Below are positions 54,618 through 63,747 of a DNA stretch of 64,000 nucleotides, in pieces. Position numbers and translations under genes: made by a program. The DNA lies in the NCBI RefSeq assembly GCF_014023275.1, contig NZ_CP054698.1, forward strand, positions 6,409,001-6,473,000, written 5' to 3'. Under the pieces are notes generated by a model. That model saw only the letters and a program-made list of their open reading frames with translations. It had not been told where the DNA came from and did no database searches. Origin of the DNA: Nostoc edaphicum CCNP1411 (GTDB taxonomy: Bacteria > Cyanobacteriota > Cyanobacteriia > Cyanobacteriales > Nostocaceae). Each line of letters begins with the position of its first letter. Positions within the stretch are counted from its first letter, which is position 1.

Positions 54618-55595
54618 TCAATCCAATCCCACAGAAAACAATTTACCAACTTGCGCCAAATCTACATTTCCACCGCTGATGATGACACCAACTCTCGCCT
54701 CTGGTGCTGTCACCACACCTTCGAGTAAAGCTGCTGCGGCGAGGACTCCAGTGGGTTCAACGACAATTTTCAGGCGTTCCCATAAGAAAAACATGGTGCG
54801 AAGAATCGCTTTTTCAGATACCGTCACCATATCATCAACGTAATGCAGCACTAAGGGGAAAGTAATTTGACCAAGGCTAGGAGTCCGCGCACCATCGGCG
54901 ATGGTATTAGGATTCTTGACTGTTTGCAGGGTTTTGGTGTGAAAGGAGCGGGTAGCATCGTCGGCAAGGGCTGGTTCTACTCCGATGACTTTACAATTGG
55001 GTAAAAGTGCTTTGGTTGCGATCGCACATCCTGAAAGTAATCCACCACCACCACAACACACTAATAATAAGTCCAACTCACCAACTTCTTGGATCAGTTC
55101 TAAAGCAGTTGTCCCTTGTCCTGCGACTACATGGGGATGATCGTAAGGGGGAATGAGTGTCAAAGAGCGCTCATCTGCTAAATTTTGGGCTAATTCTTCT
55201 CGGTTTGTTTCTTGGCGATTGTATAAAATTATCTCTGCACCATAGCCACGAGTAGCAGTTTGTTTAACAACGGGTGCATCATCAGGCATGACAATGGTGG
55301 TGGGAATATTTAGGATTTTTCCAGCTAAGGCGATCGCTTGGGCATGATTTCCCGATAAATAGGTGAGAACACCTGTTTGCTTTTGTGCTACCGATAGTTG
55401 GGCTAGGGCGTTGTACGCACCTCGAAATTTAAATGCCCCCGTGCGTTGAAAGTTTTCGCATTTAAAGAATACTTGGCTATTGGTGCGATCGTTAACAATT
55501 GTAGAAGTCAGCACAGGCGTGCGGTGGGCAATTCCCAAAATTCGCTCTTGTGCTGCTTGCACGTCAGTTATAGTAACAGAATTATGCTGTGGCAT
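54618..55595 (-). CDS. PLP-dependent serine/threonine dehydratase or racemase-like enzyme
   Basis: A 325-residue fold-type II PLP enzyme. The Schiff-base lysine lies in RTGAFKFRGAYNALAQL, the phosphate-binding loop is CCGGGGLLSG, and ISGGNVD is the C-terminal ring-nitrogen motif. The short length, without the ACT domain of biosynthetic IlvA, points to the catabolic threonine dehydratase / serine racemase / hydroxyaspartate dehydratase subgroup. It deaminates Thr or Ser to 2-oxoacids, or racemises Ser. The exact substrate is not deducible. Length is normal. Confidence 0.85.
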   Translation of the reverse strand: MPQHNSVTITDVQAAQERILGIAHRTPVLTSTIVNDRTNSQVFFKCENFQRTGAFKFRGAYNALAQLSVAQKQTGVLTYLSGNHAQAIALAGKILNIPTTIVMPDDAPVVKQTATRGYGAEIILYNRQETNREELAQNLADERSLTLIPPYDHPHVVAGQGTTALELIQEVGELDLLLVCCGGGGLLSGCAIATKALLPNCKVIGVEPALADDATRSFHTKTLQTVKNPNTIADGARTPSLGQITFPLVLHYVDDMVTVSEKAILRTMFFLWERLKIVVEPTGVLAAAALLEGVVTAPEARVGVIISGGNVDLAQVGKLFSVGLD

Positions 55596-55802
55596 TGATG
55601 ATGAGATTAAATATTTTTGCTCTTGTTTATATAGATACAGATTTTTATATTTGCGCCTAATATGCTTAATCGAAGCATACTCAATTTCAGGTGGATAGCA
55701 TCATTTATTGTCCCCATAAAAATAGCTACAGCAAACATTATATATTGCTGTAGCTAAATTTATGAAGCTTAAATTAATTATCACGTTAGTAATTTTCGCA
55801 AC

Positions 55803-56615
55803 ATGAATAAAACATCTGAAATTCGGCAAAAAAAAACTGCTCTAATTACAGGGGCGGCTAGTGGAATAGGCTATCAATTAACCCAGATTTTTGCTCGTCA
55901 TAGTTATAATCTTGTGTTAGTCGATAAGAATGAAGAAAAGCTGACCGAAATTATAAATGAATTCCCGCAAAAGTTTGGCATTTTTGTGAAAATTCTTACT
56001 AAGGATTTATCTATACCAACATCGCCAGAAGAAATTTTCACAGAACTACAGCAAGCATCGATCAAGATTGATGTACTGGTTAACAATGCTGGCTTTGGTA
56101 CTTACGGAGCATTTAGTGAAACAGACCTCAATCTTGAACTAAAAATGCTACAGGTCAATATGGTCAGCTTGACTCATTTAACTAAGTTATTCCTCAAAGA
56201 TATGGTCGAGCAAGACTATGGAAAAATATTGAACGTTGCCTCAGCGGCTGCTTTTCAACCAGGGCCTTTAATGGCGGTTTATTTCGCTACAAAAGCTTAT
56301 GTTTTATCATTTTCCGAAGCGATCGCTAATGAATTAGAGGGCACAGGTGTCAGCGTGACTGTTCTTTGTCCGGGGCCAACAGCATCAGAATTTCAACAAA
56401 CTGCTGCAATGGAAGATTCCAAGATTGCTAACGTTAATAGAATGATGGATACGGCAACCGTTGCGAATATTGGTTATCGGGGCTTAATGAAAAATAAAAT
56501 TGTTGTTGTTCCTGGGATGAGAAATAAGCTATTGACTGAAAGCGTAAGATTTACGCCCAGAAATTTAGTAACAAAGGTCGTGAGAAGTATGCACGAACTC
56601 AAAAAAAATAGGTAG
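55803..56615 (+). CDS. Short-chain dehydrogenase/reductase
   Basis: A 270-residue classical SDR. The cofactor motif ITGAASGIGYQL (TGxxxGxG) is near residue 14. NNAGFGTYG is the NNAG strand, the catalytic Ser lies in LNVASAAAFQPG, and YFATKAYVLSF is YxxxK. FLKDMVEQDYGKI and CPGPTASEF are also typical. Asp/Asn after strand 2 (LVDKNEEKL) suggests NAD preference, but this is not certain. The substrate is unknown. A terminator hairpin follows at 56709-56732. Confidence 0.9.
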   Translation: MNKTSEIRQKKTALITGAASGIGYQLTQIFARHSYNLVLVDKNEEKLTEIINEFPQKFGIFVKILTKDLSIPTSPEEIFTELQQASIKIDVLVNNAGFGTYGAFSETDLNLELKMLQVNMVSLTHLTKLFLKDMVEQDYGKILNVASAAAFQPGPLMAVYFATKAYVLSFSEAIANELEGTGVSVTVLCPGPTASEFQQTAAMEDSKIANVNRMMDTATVANIGYRGLMKNKIVVVPGMRNKLLTESVRFTPRNLVTKVVRSMHELKKNR

Positions 56616-56708
56616 TCTGATACTCTATAATATTTTCAATTAAATCACGTGAATCCCTTTCCTAAAAGCAACGAAGCTGAGTAGAGAGGGGAGGCATAGT
56701 GACTAAAT

Positions 56709-56732
56709 AACAGGGTTAAATGCCCTGTTTTC
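56709..56732 (+). terminator. Rho-independent terminator after the SDR gene
   Basis: Stem AACAGGG / CCCTGTT with loop TTAAATG is followed by TTTT. It is 94 bases after the SDR stop codon. The rest of 56616-56949 holds no gene I can see, only AT-rich sequence. Confidence 0.6.
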
Positions 56733-56949
56733 TAGTATCTAGATGATATCCTAGTGACTCTAAATTTCACTCTTCTAAAATGTTTCAATATCTGCCATAA
56801 GATAGCTGCTTTTTTGGATATATATATGCTGTGAAAGTTGGGCAGAAGTAGCTGGATATAAAAACATCACCATAGTAAGATGTGTACTCACTATCTCAAC
56901 CGTTATTATATTTATTAGAAATAAATCCAAGATGTAAAGAGGTTAAGTA

Positions 56950-57150
56950 ATGGCAATTAAATTAAAAGTTACAAATATTAAAGGTGATGACTGTGCCAAG
57001 AATATAACTAAATCTATTCAGACTATGGAATCTGATGCCAAAATAGATGTGGACGTTAATGCAAAAACTGTAACTGTAGAAGCTGCGGCTTCTGAAGAGT
57101 CAATTAAACAGATAGTTCAATCTGCTGGTTATATTATCGAGGGCTATTAA
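56950..57150 (+). CDS. Small HMA-domain protein with an incomplete metal-binding motif
   Basis: A 66-residue protein matching the ferredoxin-like heavy-metal-associated fold: IKLKVTNIKGDDCAKNIT, IDVDVNAKTVTVEA and SIKQIVQSAGYIIEG. Copper chaperones carry GMxCxxC; here the loop is GDDCAKN, with one Cys and Asn in place of the second. Metal binding as in CopZ is therefore doubtful. GAGGTTAAG precedes the ATG. The solitary gene lies between repeats. Confidence 0.85.
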   Translation: MAIKLKVTNIKGDDCAKNITKSIQTMESDAKIDVDVNAKTVTVEAAASEESIKQIVQSAGYIIEGY

Positions 57151-57164
57151 TTACGAAGAAAGGC

Positions 57165-57200
57165 AGAGGGCAGGAGGCAGAAGGCAGAAGGCAGGAGGAA
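57165..57200. repeat. GGCAGAA/GGCAGGA heptamer repeat
   Basis: Five units of the GGCAGRA heptamer directly after the HMA gene, same family as 16690-16742 and 34223-34257. Confidence 0.8.
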
Positions 57201-57383
57201 GAAAATATATTTTTTGCCCTCTGCCAAACGGATTTAAGTAGTTAAACAAAATTAATTACACAAAATTAAGGCATGAAATCCTTATCCAGACTGGAAAATC
57301 ATGTGTAAATGATTCTGTGCGATTACTTAAAGCCCCTAAGTTTATTTATGAATAAAGATAAAAAATGTATATTGCTTAGTCAT

Positions 57384-57411
57384 ATATTCGCCCGGAAAAC
57401 GGGCGGAATAT
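57384..57411. other. GC-rich hairpin downstream of the stress-protein gene
   Basis: CGCCCG (57389-57394) and CGGGCG (57400-57405) form a stem with loop GAAAA. It is extended by ATATT/AATAT with one bulged G. There is no T-run on either side, so terminator function is uncertain. It is about 180 bases beyond the 57586 stop codon. Confidence 0.45.
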
Positions 57412-57585
57412 TATTAATTACTCTACTTGATAAAGCATATTTTCCTCTTCTGACACGCTTGAAATAGTTGGATTTATGCGGAATTATAAGCTGTAACAGA
57501 TACATCTCAAGACTGTAGTATTTTGAAAGTATTGCTGTTCCTTTGTTTGCTCTGACAAAATTGTTAAATTTTCTGGTGATCGTTT

Positions 57586-58548
57586 TCAAGAACGAATTAA
57601 CATCGGGTCATAAATTTGGCATTCTTGAACCCCATAACTGCCTAGAATCAAGCTAATCTGCTCAAGCTCATTGTCTGTGCCACTAACGATGAGTATGTAA
57701 TTGCCTTGCTCAATTTGCTCGTTGTAAAAGCGTGCCCACTCATCTGCTATTCCGAGCCTCATAGCGTCAAAACGCTCACTTACATTAACGTCTGTTGACC
57801 CAATCAATTGAGAAAAGTCTTTGCAAATTAAGGAAATCTGGTTTGCTGGAAAACCGGCGGCATACATATCGTTAATTGCCGCTTCAGCATTACCTAAGTT
57901 ATTAAAGTAAGCAACAGCATATTTAGGTAAAATTCCGCTTTTATTAGGAAGGGCAGGCGCAGAAGTTGTCGTGGTCAGATAATTTGTAGTTCTCTGCTCA
58001 TTGTTGAAATACTCGTAAATGCCAAACTCTTCTATACCCCAACGTTGTAGAATTGCTTCTACTTTAGGAATTTCAGCAGGTGTACAATCCACGATTATGA
58101 AATAGTGTCCATGTTCTACTCGCTCGTTATATGCTTTAGCTTGTTCTTCCGATATTCCCCAACCAACTAATGCACCAGCAAAAGTCCCAGTAGCAGTACC
58201 AATACTTGCCCCGACAAGGGTTGTAACTAAAGCAGTTGCCGCTGCACCAGCGAGCATTATTGGCCCAACTCCAGGGATTGCTAAAGTTCCAAGACCTACT
58301 AATAAACCAGTTAACCCACCAACAGCGCCCCCTGAAAGCCCTCCTACTGTTGCGCCTTCGTCAGCTTTATCACCAGTGCGCTCTTTTATTTCATCATTGG
58401 CAATCTCATGATTGCGGTCTGCATTCTGTACAACTACAGATACTTTCTCCATTAATAAGCCAGAATCTCTCAGTTCATGTAGTGCCTCTTCTGCATCTCG
58501 ACGATGAGTAAATACGCCTACAGCACGTTGATATTCACTTAAAACCAT
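57586..58548 (-). CDS. General-stress-protein-like duplicated-domain protein
   Basis: A 320-residue protein with two copies of one module. Copy 1 is AVGVFTHRRDAEEALHELRD ... KVSVVVQ ... YNERVEHGHYFIIVD. Copy 2 is AVAYFNNLGNAEAAINDMYA ... QISLICK ... FYNEQIEQGNYILIVSG. Between the core strands of copy 1 lies a Gly/Ala-rich hydrophobic hairpin (GGLTGLLVGLGTLAIPGVGP, ALVTTLVGASIGTATGTF), as in Bacillus YflT / GsiB-associated general stress 17M-type proteins, and it probably inserts in a membrane. Copy 2 lacks the hairpin. Role is unknown. Confidence 0.7.
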   Translation of the reverse strand: MVLSEYQRAVGVFTHRRDAEEALHELRDSGLLMEKVSVVVQNADRNHEIANDEIKERTGDKADEGATVGGLSGGAVGGLTGLLVGLGTLAIPGVGPIMLAGAAATALVTTLVGASIGTATGTFAGALVGWGISEEQAKAYNERVEHGHYFIIVDCTPAEIPKVEAILQRWGIEEFGIYEYFNNEQRTTNYLTTTTSAPALPNKSGILPKYAVAYFNNLGNAEAAINDMYAAGFPANQISLICKDFSQLIGSTDVNVSERFDAMRLGIADEWARFYNEQIEQGNYILIVSGTDNELEQISLILGSYGVQECQIYDPMLIRS

Positions 58549-58707
58549 TATTACTCCTTGATAGCAGAGGAAAATTAATTTCCCACAAATCTAGTTTTTC
58601 ATTATCTGTAATCTTAAATACAACTTGATTTAACTCAAAACCATCCTAAGTAATAAAATTCATTACAAACCCCGCCCTCAGCATCAGCAGAGCGGGGTAG
58701 TTGATGA

Positions 58708-58756
58708 AAACCCGATCAACAGATTCTTTAGACGAAAGAATCCGTTGATCGGGTTT
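58708..58756 (-). terminator. Terminator hairpin downstream of aroF
   Basis: An interrupted inverted repeat AAACCCGATCAAC-GATTCTT / AAGAATC-GTTGATCGGGTTT (about 20 paired bases). It lies 38 bases past the stop codon of the minus-strand aroF, ending in AAAAC/GTTTT. It closes the trp/aro unit. Confidence 0.8.
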
Positions 58757-58793
58757 AGCCGTTTGCAAAAAATCGGTCAAGATTACACTCTAT

Positions 58794-59894
58794 CTACTTT
58801 GATAGTTCTGGTGTGAAGAGAATGCGGCTGTCATTAATGCTATTAAACGTAGGTGTAGACCAGCGATCAACTACTTTGCCTATAATTGACATTTCTTGAA
58901 CTAAGCGGTCAAATTTATCAGGGGTGAGAGATTGAGGCCCATCGGATAAAGCCTTAGCTGGGTTGGGGTGAACTTCAATCATTAAGGCATCTGTACCAGC
59001 TGCGATCGCAGCCATTGCCATTGATGGAACATATTCAGACCTACCCGTACCATGACTAGGATCAATCATAATCGGTAAATGGGTTAGCGATCGCAATACC
59101 GGAAGCACTGATAAATCTAAAGTATTCCGGGCATATTTGCCATCAAAGGTTCTGATTCCCCGTTCACAAAGAATTACATTTGGGTTTCCAGATGCCAAAA
59201 TATATTCTGCTGCCATCAACCACTCGTCAATTGTCGCAGACATCCCCCGCTTGAGTAGCACAGGTTTATCTTGAGCGCCTACCTTTTTGAGCAACGAGAA
59301 GTTATGCATATTCCTAGCTCCGATTTGGATTATGTCAGCTGTTCTCGCCACTGCTGATAAATCGGCAGCATCCATCAATTCTGTGACGATACCCAAACCA
59401 GTAGCTTCCCGCGCTGCTGCTAATAAATCTAAAGCGCTTTCACCATAACCTTGAAAGGCATAAGGTGAAGTGCGGGGTTTATAGGCTCCGCCACGGAGAA
59501 ACTTTGCTCCGGCTGCCTTGACGCGCTTTGCGGTTTCGACAATCATCGCTTCATTTTCAACGGAACAAGGGCCGGCTACCACTACGATAGGGTGATGTTC
59601 GCCGAAATAGACATCACCGTTAGGTGTAGGTACAACAACTTCGCTGGCTTCTCCATGTCGGAATTCTCGACTTACCCGCTTGAAAGGTTGTTGTACTCGC
59701 AATACTTGCTCAATCCAAGGGCTGAATTCTTGAACCTGTAACTTATCGATGCTAGTGGTATCACCAATTAGCCCTAAGACAACTTTATGAGTGCCAACGC
59801 TTTTTTCTACGGTGACTTTCCAAGTGTCACTCAGTTCTTGGCTAATGCGGGTAATTTCCTCAACAGGTGTACCGCTTTTAAGTATGATAATCAT
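58794..59894 (-). CDS. aroF: 3-deoxy-7-phosphoheptulonate synthase (DAHP synthase, class I-beta type)
   Basis: I start at ATG 59892-59894 (MIIILKSGTPVEEI; 366 aa), discarding 17 in-frame upstream residues. The N-terminal ferredoxin-like regulatory domain (residues 1-75) precedes a TIM barrel. The barrel carries VVVAGPCSVENEAMIVE, GAKFLRGGAYKPRTSPYAFQG, IQIGARNMHNFSLLK and DPSHGTGRSEYV, containing Lys, Cys, His and Glu of the metal and PEP sites. It condenses PEP and erythrose-4-phosphate, the first step of aromatic synthesis. It is last in the trpA-trpB-trpD-aroF strand order. Confidence 0.95.
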   Translation of the reverse strand: MIIILKSGTPVEEITRISQELSDTWKVTVEKSVGTHKVVLGLIGDTTSIDKLQVQEFSPWIEQVLRVQQPFKRVSREFRHGEASEVVVPTPNGDVYFGEHHPIVVVAGPCSVENEAMIVETAKRVKAAGAKFLRGGAYKPRTSPYAFQGYGESALDLLAAAREATGLGIVTELMDAADLSAVARTADIIQIGARNMHNFSLLKKVGAQDKPVLLKRGMSATIDEWLMAAEYILASGNPNVILCERGIRTFDGKYARNTLDLSVLPVLRSLTHLPIMIDPSHGTGRSEYVPSMAMAAIAAGTDALMIEVHPNPAKALSDGPQSLTPDKFDRLVQEMSIIGKVVDRWSTPTFNSINDSRILFTPELSK

Positions 59895-59961
59895 CTGTTT
59901 TTCCTTGTATATGGTTGTTCTTGATAGTTCCTGGGTGTAATACAATGCGTTCGTAGGGGCA

Positions 59962-60189
59962 CAGCAATGCTCATTGGTGTCAACTTAACGCGAAACCTCA
60001 CGTCCGCCAGGGATTGTAAATCCCTGTCTCATAGTTAAAGTTCTCTGAAGAGGACTTCATAGCGCGAAAATTTTCAGTCTACTTCAGTAGACTTGAGCAA
60101 TTAGTCAGGGAATTATATTCCCTGGCGGGTGAACAACACCTAATCAGTACGCTATTTTTGGCTTAAGTTGACACCAATGAGCAATGCTG
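59962..60189. mobile_element. 228-bp MITE-like element with nested inverted repeats
   Basis: Outer ends 59962-59988 and 60163-60189 are 27-bp inverted repeats (TTAAGTTGACACCAATGAGC) with one mismatch. An inner pair CCGCCAGGGA (60002 on) / TCCCTGGCGG (60119 on) and a CTACTTCAGTAG palindrome lie inside. No open frame is present. It is between trpD and aroF, so it sits within the transcribed unit if the genes are co-transcribed. Confidence 0.75.
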
Positions 60190-60206
60190 CACCTCTACCT
60201 TGGCAA

Positions 60207-61298
60207 TTAGCGCAAAAATTCCGCAAGTTGTTCTAGTTTTGTCCAAGCTGCGCCGCTTTGCAGGATTTCCTTCGCAAGGACAATACCTTTAATACAACCG
60301 GCTAAAACATCCGTTTCCCCATGAATGGCTTCACCAACTTGGAGCGCTAGGGCTGTATTTAAAGCGACTACATCTTGCTGCGCTTGAGTACCTTTACCTT
60401 GGAGAACTGCCTTCAAAATTTCGGCATTTTCTTGGACATCTCCACCGCGTAACGCCGCAGTGGGGGCAAAATTCAAACCAAGTTCTTGAGGATTCAGCGT
60501 TAGAGAACGGACTTTTTTATCTTGGAGTACAGCTAAGTCGGTGACATCTGCTAAACCAGCTTCATCTAAACGTTCCCGTCCGTGAAGTGCGATCGCTTGT
60601 TGACATCCTAATTGCGATAAAGCTTGAGCGATTTCCTCTAGTAAAAGCGGATCGTTGACACCAATAATTTGCCCTGTCGGACGCATGGGATTTACTAGCG
60701 GGCCGAGTAAGTTAAAAACAGTCCGCACTTTCAAAGTTTTTCGCAAAGTAGCGATCGCTTTGAGTGCAGGATGCCAACCTGGAGCAAACAAAAAGGTAAT
60801 TCCAACTTCACCTACTGCGGCTTGCACTTTTTCAGGAGTGGCGTTGAGATTTATACCCAAAGCTTCCAGTACATCAGCCGAACCGGTCTTGCTAGATGCC
60901 GAACGATTGCCATGTTTAGCAACTTTTACTCCGGCGGCGGCGGCGACAAAGGCGACAGCAGTCGAAATGTTAAAAGTTGAAGCGCCATCTCCACCAGTTC
61001 CACAAGTGTCAATTAGAGGGATTGGGGACTGGGTACTGGGTACTGGGGATTGGGATTGTAAGACCCTGGCCATGCCCACTAATTCTTCTGCGGAGACACC
61101 TTTGGCTTGGATTGCGGCTAAAATTGCTCCTGATAGGACATGGGGAATGGCATCTGTGAGCCAACCTTGCATCAAATCTGTAGCTTGGGAAACCGTCAAC
61201 GATTGCCGATTTAACAACTGTTGCAATAAAGCTGGCCAGTTGTAAAACTCAGAAGAGATGTAGGTGTTTTCAGGTGGAATTTGAGTTAAAGCTATCAT
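60207..61298 (-). CDS. trpD: Anthranilate phosphoribosyltransferase
   Basis: A 363-residue protein. The N-terminal helical part ([19 protein letters not shown]) is followed by the PRPP motif [18 protein letters not shown] and [21 protein letters not shown]. It also has [12 protein letters not shown] and [16 protein letters not shown]. It transfers phosphoribosyl to anthranilate in the tryptophan pathway. Residues about 79-93 ([13 protein letters not shown]) are encoded by GGGTACT-type heptamer repeats in a surface loop just before the catalytic strand. The frame stays intact. The gene lies between trpB and aroF. Confidence 0.95.
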   Translation of the reverse strand: MIALTQIPPENTYISSEFYNWPALLQQLLNRQSLTVSQATDLMQGWLTDAIPHVLSGAILAAIQAKGVSAEELVGMARVLQSQSPVPSTQSPIPLIDTCGTGGDGASTFNISTAVAFVAAAAGVKVAKHGNRSASSKTGSADVLEALGINLNATPEKVQAAVGEVGITFLFAPGWHPALKAIATLRKTLKVRTVFNLLGPLVNPMRPTGQIIGVNDPLLLEEIAQALSQLGCQQAIALHGRERLDEAGLADVTDLAVLQDKKVRSLTLNPQELGLNFAPTAALRGGDVQENAEILKAVLQGKGTQAQQDVVALNTALALQVGEAIHGETDVLAGCIKGIVLAKEILQSGAAWTKLEQLAEFLR

Positions 61299-61301
61299 AT
61301 T

Positions 61302-61396
61302 TTATTGGGCATGGGGCATGGGGCATGGGGCATTGGTCATTAGTCATTAGTCATTGGTGATTTACGAAGGACAAATGACAAAGGACAAATGACAAA
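61302..61396. repeat. GGGCATG and GTCATTA/GACAAAT heptamer repeats
   Basis: Three GGGCATG units, then GTCATTA units (61337-61355), then two ACAAATGAC units, fill the whole space between trpB and trpD. No promoter is recognised here. Confidence 0.8.
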
Positions 61397-62626
61397 TTAA
61401 GGAATAAGGACTTTGGCGACGGTTTGCACATCTTTGTCGCCTCTACCGGAGCAATTGATGACGATGCGGGGATTGCCTTTTAACTGAGGACAAAGGGTTT
61501 CGAGATATGCGATCGCATGAGCAGTTTCCAAAGCTGGGATAATTCCTTCTAGTTGCGAAAGTCTTTGGAATGCATCTAACGCCTGTTTATCGGTGACGCT
61601 GTAATATTCGGCGCGACCAAGATCCTTTAAATAACTATGCTCAGGGCCAACGCCGGGATAATCCAATCCGGCACTTATTGAATGGGCTTCGATGACTTGA
61701 CCATCATCATCTTGCAGTAAATAACTCATTGCACCATGCAATACACCTATTTTTCCTTTTGTCAAGGTAGCAGCGTGTTTTTCTGTATCTACACCTTCAC
61801 CCGCCGCTTCAACTCCAATTAGACGCACTGAAGATTCATGGACAAATTCATTGAATAAGCCGATCGCATTAGAACCTCCACCCACGCAAGCCAGTAGAAT
61901 ATCTGGTAATCCTCCCCATTTCTCCTGGGATTGAGCGCGAGTTTCTACACCAATTACCGCGTGGAAGTCACGGACAATCATCGGGTAAGGATGAGGCCCG
62001 GCAACAGAACCCAAGATGTAATGGGTTGTTTCCACATTTGTCACCCAATCCCGAATTGCTTCGGAAGTTGCATCTTTGAGAGTGCCAGTACCCGCTTCTA
62101 CTGGATGAACTTCTGCCCCCATCAACTTCATCCGAAACACGTTGAGGGCTTGGCGTTCCATATCGTGGACACCCATGTAAATCACACATCTCAAACCAAA
62201 CCGCGCACATACAGTTGCAGTCGCTACGCCATGTTGTCCTGCACCTGTCTCTGCAATAACCCGTTGCTTGCCCATACGTTTAGCTAGCAACACCTGAGCT
62301 AAAGCATTATTAATTTTGTGAGCGCCTGTATGATTTAAATCTTCACGCTTTAAATAAATTTGTGGCCCAGTGCCATCTGGTCTAGCGTAGTTTGTTGTCA
62401 GGCGTTCCGCAAAATATAATGGGCTGGGTCGTCCTACATAGTCACGGAGTAAGTTTTGCAGTTCTGCTTGGAAACTCGGCTCGTTGCGATATTGATGGAA
62501 TGCTGCTTCTAACTCACTTAATGCAGGCATTAAGGTTTCTGGGACGTATTTACCGCCGAATTTTCCAAATCTGCCCAAAGAATCTGGTTGAACGGTTGCA
62601 GTTTTGATGTCTTGTATGCTTACCAC
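61397..62626 (-). CDS. trpB: Tryptophan synthase beta subunit
   Basis: A 409-residue protein of the TrpB1 type. [17 protein letters not shown] is at the N-terminus, PLYFAERLT precedes the PLP lysine in [17 protein letters not shown], and [34 protein letters not shown] and CSGRGDKD are all present. It condenses indole and serine to tryptophan in the alpha2beta2 complex with TrpA, whose gene lies just upstream on the same strand. Length is normal. The upstream gap to trpA is 250 bases of repeats, without the tyrP gene found there in some scytonemin loci. Confidence 0.98.
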   Translation of the reverse strand: MVSIQDIKTATVQPDSLGRFGKFGGKYVPETLMPALSELEAAFHQYRNEPSFQAELQNLLRDYVGRPSPLYFAERLTTNYARPDGTGPQIYLKREDLNHTGAHKINNALAQVLLAKRMGKQRVIAETGAGQHGVATATVCARFGLRCVIYMGVHDMERQALNVFRMKLMGAEVHPVEAGTGTLKDATSEAIRDWVTNVETTHYILGSVAGPHPYPMIVRDFHAVIGVETRAQSQEKWGGLPDILLACVGGGSNAIGLFNEFVHESSVRLIGVEAAGEGVDTEKHAATLTKGKIGVLHGAMSYLLQDDDGQVIEAHSISAGLDYPGVGPEHSYLKDLGRAEYYSVTDKQALDAFQRLSQLEGIIPALETAHAIAYLETLCPQLKGNPRIVINCSGRGDKDVQTVAKVLIP

Positions 62627-62689
62627 TGGTTAAAATCCTTTTATGTTGAAATATATTTTTGAGAACTGAATATAGCGGTTCTCGGTTGA

Positions 62690-62850
62690 GTGAGGTAAAG
62701 GAACCCCACCCTAGGGTTTACCCCCCTTAATCCCCCCTTGCAAAGGGGGGAAAAAGAAATCCAGTTCCCTCCCCTTTGCAAGGGGAGGGTTAGGGTGGGG
62801 TAAAACCTTGGTTAATGAGCTATTTCAGACTTGTGTTTACACCGTAGGTT
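62690..62850. repeat. G/C-run palindromic repeat between trpA and trpB
   Basis: TACCCCCCTTAATCCCCCC, TTGCAAAGGGGGGAAAAAG, CCTCCCCTTTGCAAGGGGAG and GGGTGGGGTAAAACC form long hairpins. An ACTTGTGTTTACACCGTAGG tail follows. The same modules appear near 36240-36320 and 38150-38280, so this is one dispersed element. Confidence 0.8.
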
Positions 62851-62878
62851 CTTCGAGAGGGGACTATGATGTACCTTT

Positions 62879-63706
62879 TTACTTTGCGGAACCAACTTGT
62901 TGCAGGGATACTGGGGTAATTGCTGCTTTGAGTTCCTGACAAAATTTTTCCACGGCTTGCAATCTCTCAGTTGGGCTACCTTCAGCTAAACGTTTGACGA
63001 AGGCGCTACCAACAATCACCGCATCTGCTCCCCATTCCATGACTTGATGCGCTTGTTCTGGTGCTGAGATGCCAAAACCAACGCCGATAGGTTTATCGGT
63101 GACGCTTCGCAAGTCGGTAATTAAATCTTTTACGCGGTCTTGGATTTGAGCGCGGATACCTGTAACTCCGGTGACGCTTACTAGGTAGATAAAACCTTGA
63201 GATTGACGAGCGATCGCTAAAATTCTATCTTTAGAACTGGTAGGAGCTACAAGTAAAATTACCTCAATTCCAAAAGAGGCAGCAGTTTGGATTAATTCTT
63301 CTGCTTCTTCTAAGGGTAAGTCTGGTACTACCAACCCGCGCACTCCAGCCGCAGCAATTTTTAGTAAAAATGTCTTAATACCCCGGTGCAAAATGGGATT
63401 GTAATAAGTGAATAGAATTATTGGCGCTTTCATGGTAGGAATTACAGCTTCTAACATCTCTAGCACTTGCTCTAATTTCGTGCCTTTTTGCAAAGCGCGA
63501 GTTGCTGCTGCTTGAATTACAGGCCCATCTGCGAGAGGATCGGAGTAGGGAATGCCCAACTCGATAAAGTCAGCACCGTTGCGATCTAAGATACGTAAAG
63601 CTTCGGCAGTGGTTTTTAAGTTAGGATCGCCTGCTGTGATAAAAGGGATTAAAGCACACTGTTGGCGATCGCGTAAAGTCTGAAAATGAGCGGAGATAGA
63701 AGTCAT
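62879..63706 (-). CDS. trpA: Tryptophan synthase alpha subunit
   Basis: A 275-residue TIM-barrel protein. [18 protein letters not shown] and [19 protein letters not shown] carry the catalytic Glu and Asp region. [24 protein letters not shown] and [14 protein letters not shown] follow. It cleaves indole-3-glycerol phosphate to indole, channelled to TrpB. It is the most upstream complete gene of the minus-strand cluster. Length is normal. Confidence 0.98.
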   Translation of the reverse strand: MTSISAHFQTLRDRQQCALIPFITAGDPNLKTTAEALRILDRNGADFIELGIPYSDPLADGPVIQAAATRALQKGTKLEQVLEMLEAVIPTMKAPIILFTYYNPILHRGIKTFLLKIAAAGVRGLVVPDLPLEEAEELIQTAASFGIEVILLVAPTSSKDRILAIARQSQGFIYLVSVTGVTGIRAQIQDRVKDLITDLRSVTDKPIGVGFGISAPEQAHQVMEWGADAVIVGSAFVKRLAEGSPTERLQAVEKFCQELKAAITPVSLQQVGSAK

Positions 63707-63747
63707 GCAGAAAAATAGTTAATGATTGGTTAATAGTTCTGGAATAA

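Noticed and set aside
57380..57589. 69-residue frame overlapping the stop of the stress-protein gene by four bases
   Set aside because: TTG start, no protein-like pattern, and it reads through a GC hairpin. Overlap looks accidental.
60655..61245. 196-residue plus-strand open frame opposite trpD
   Set aside because: Shadow of a highly conserved gene with HIP1-type codon bias; no known motif.
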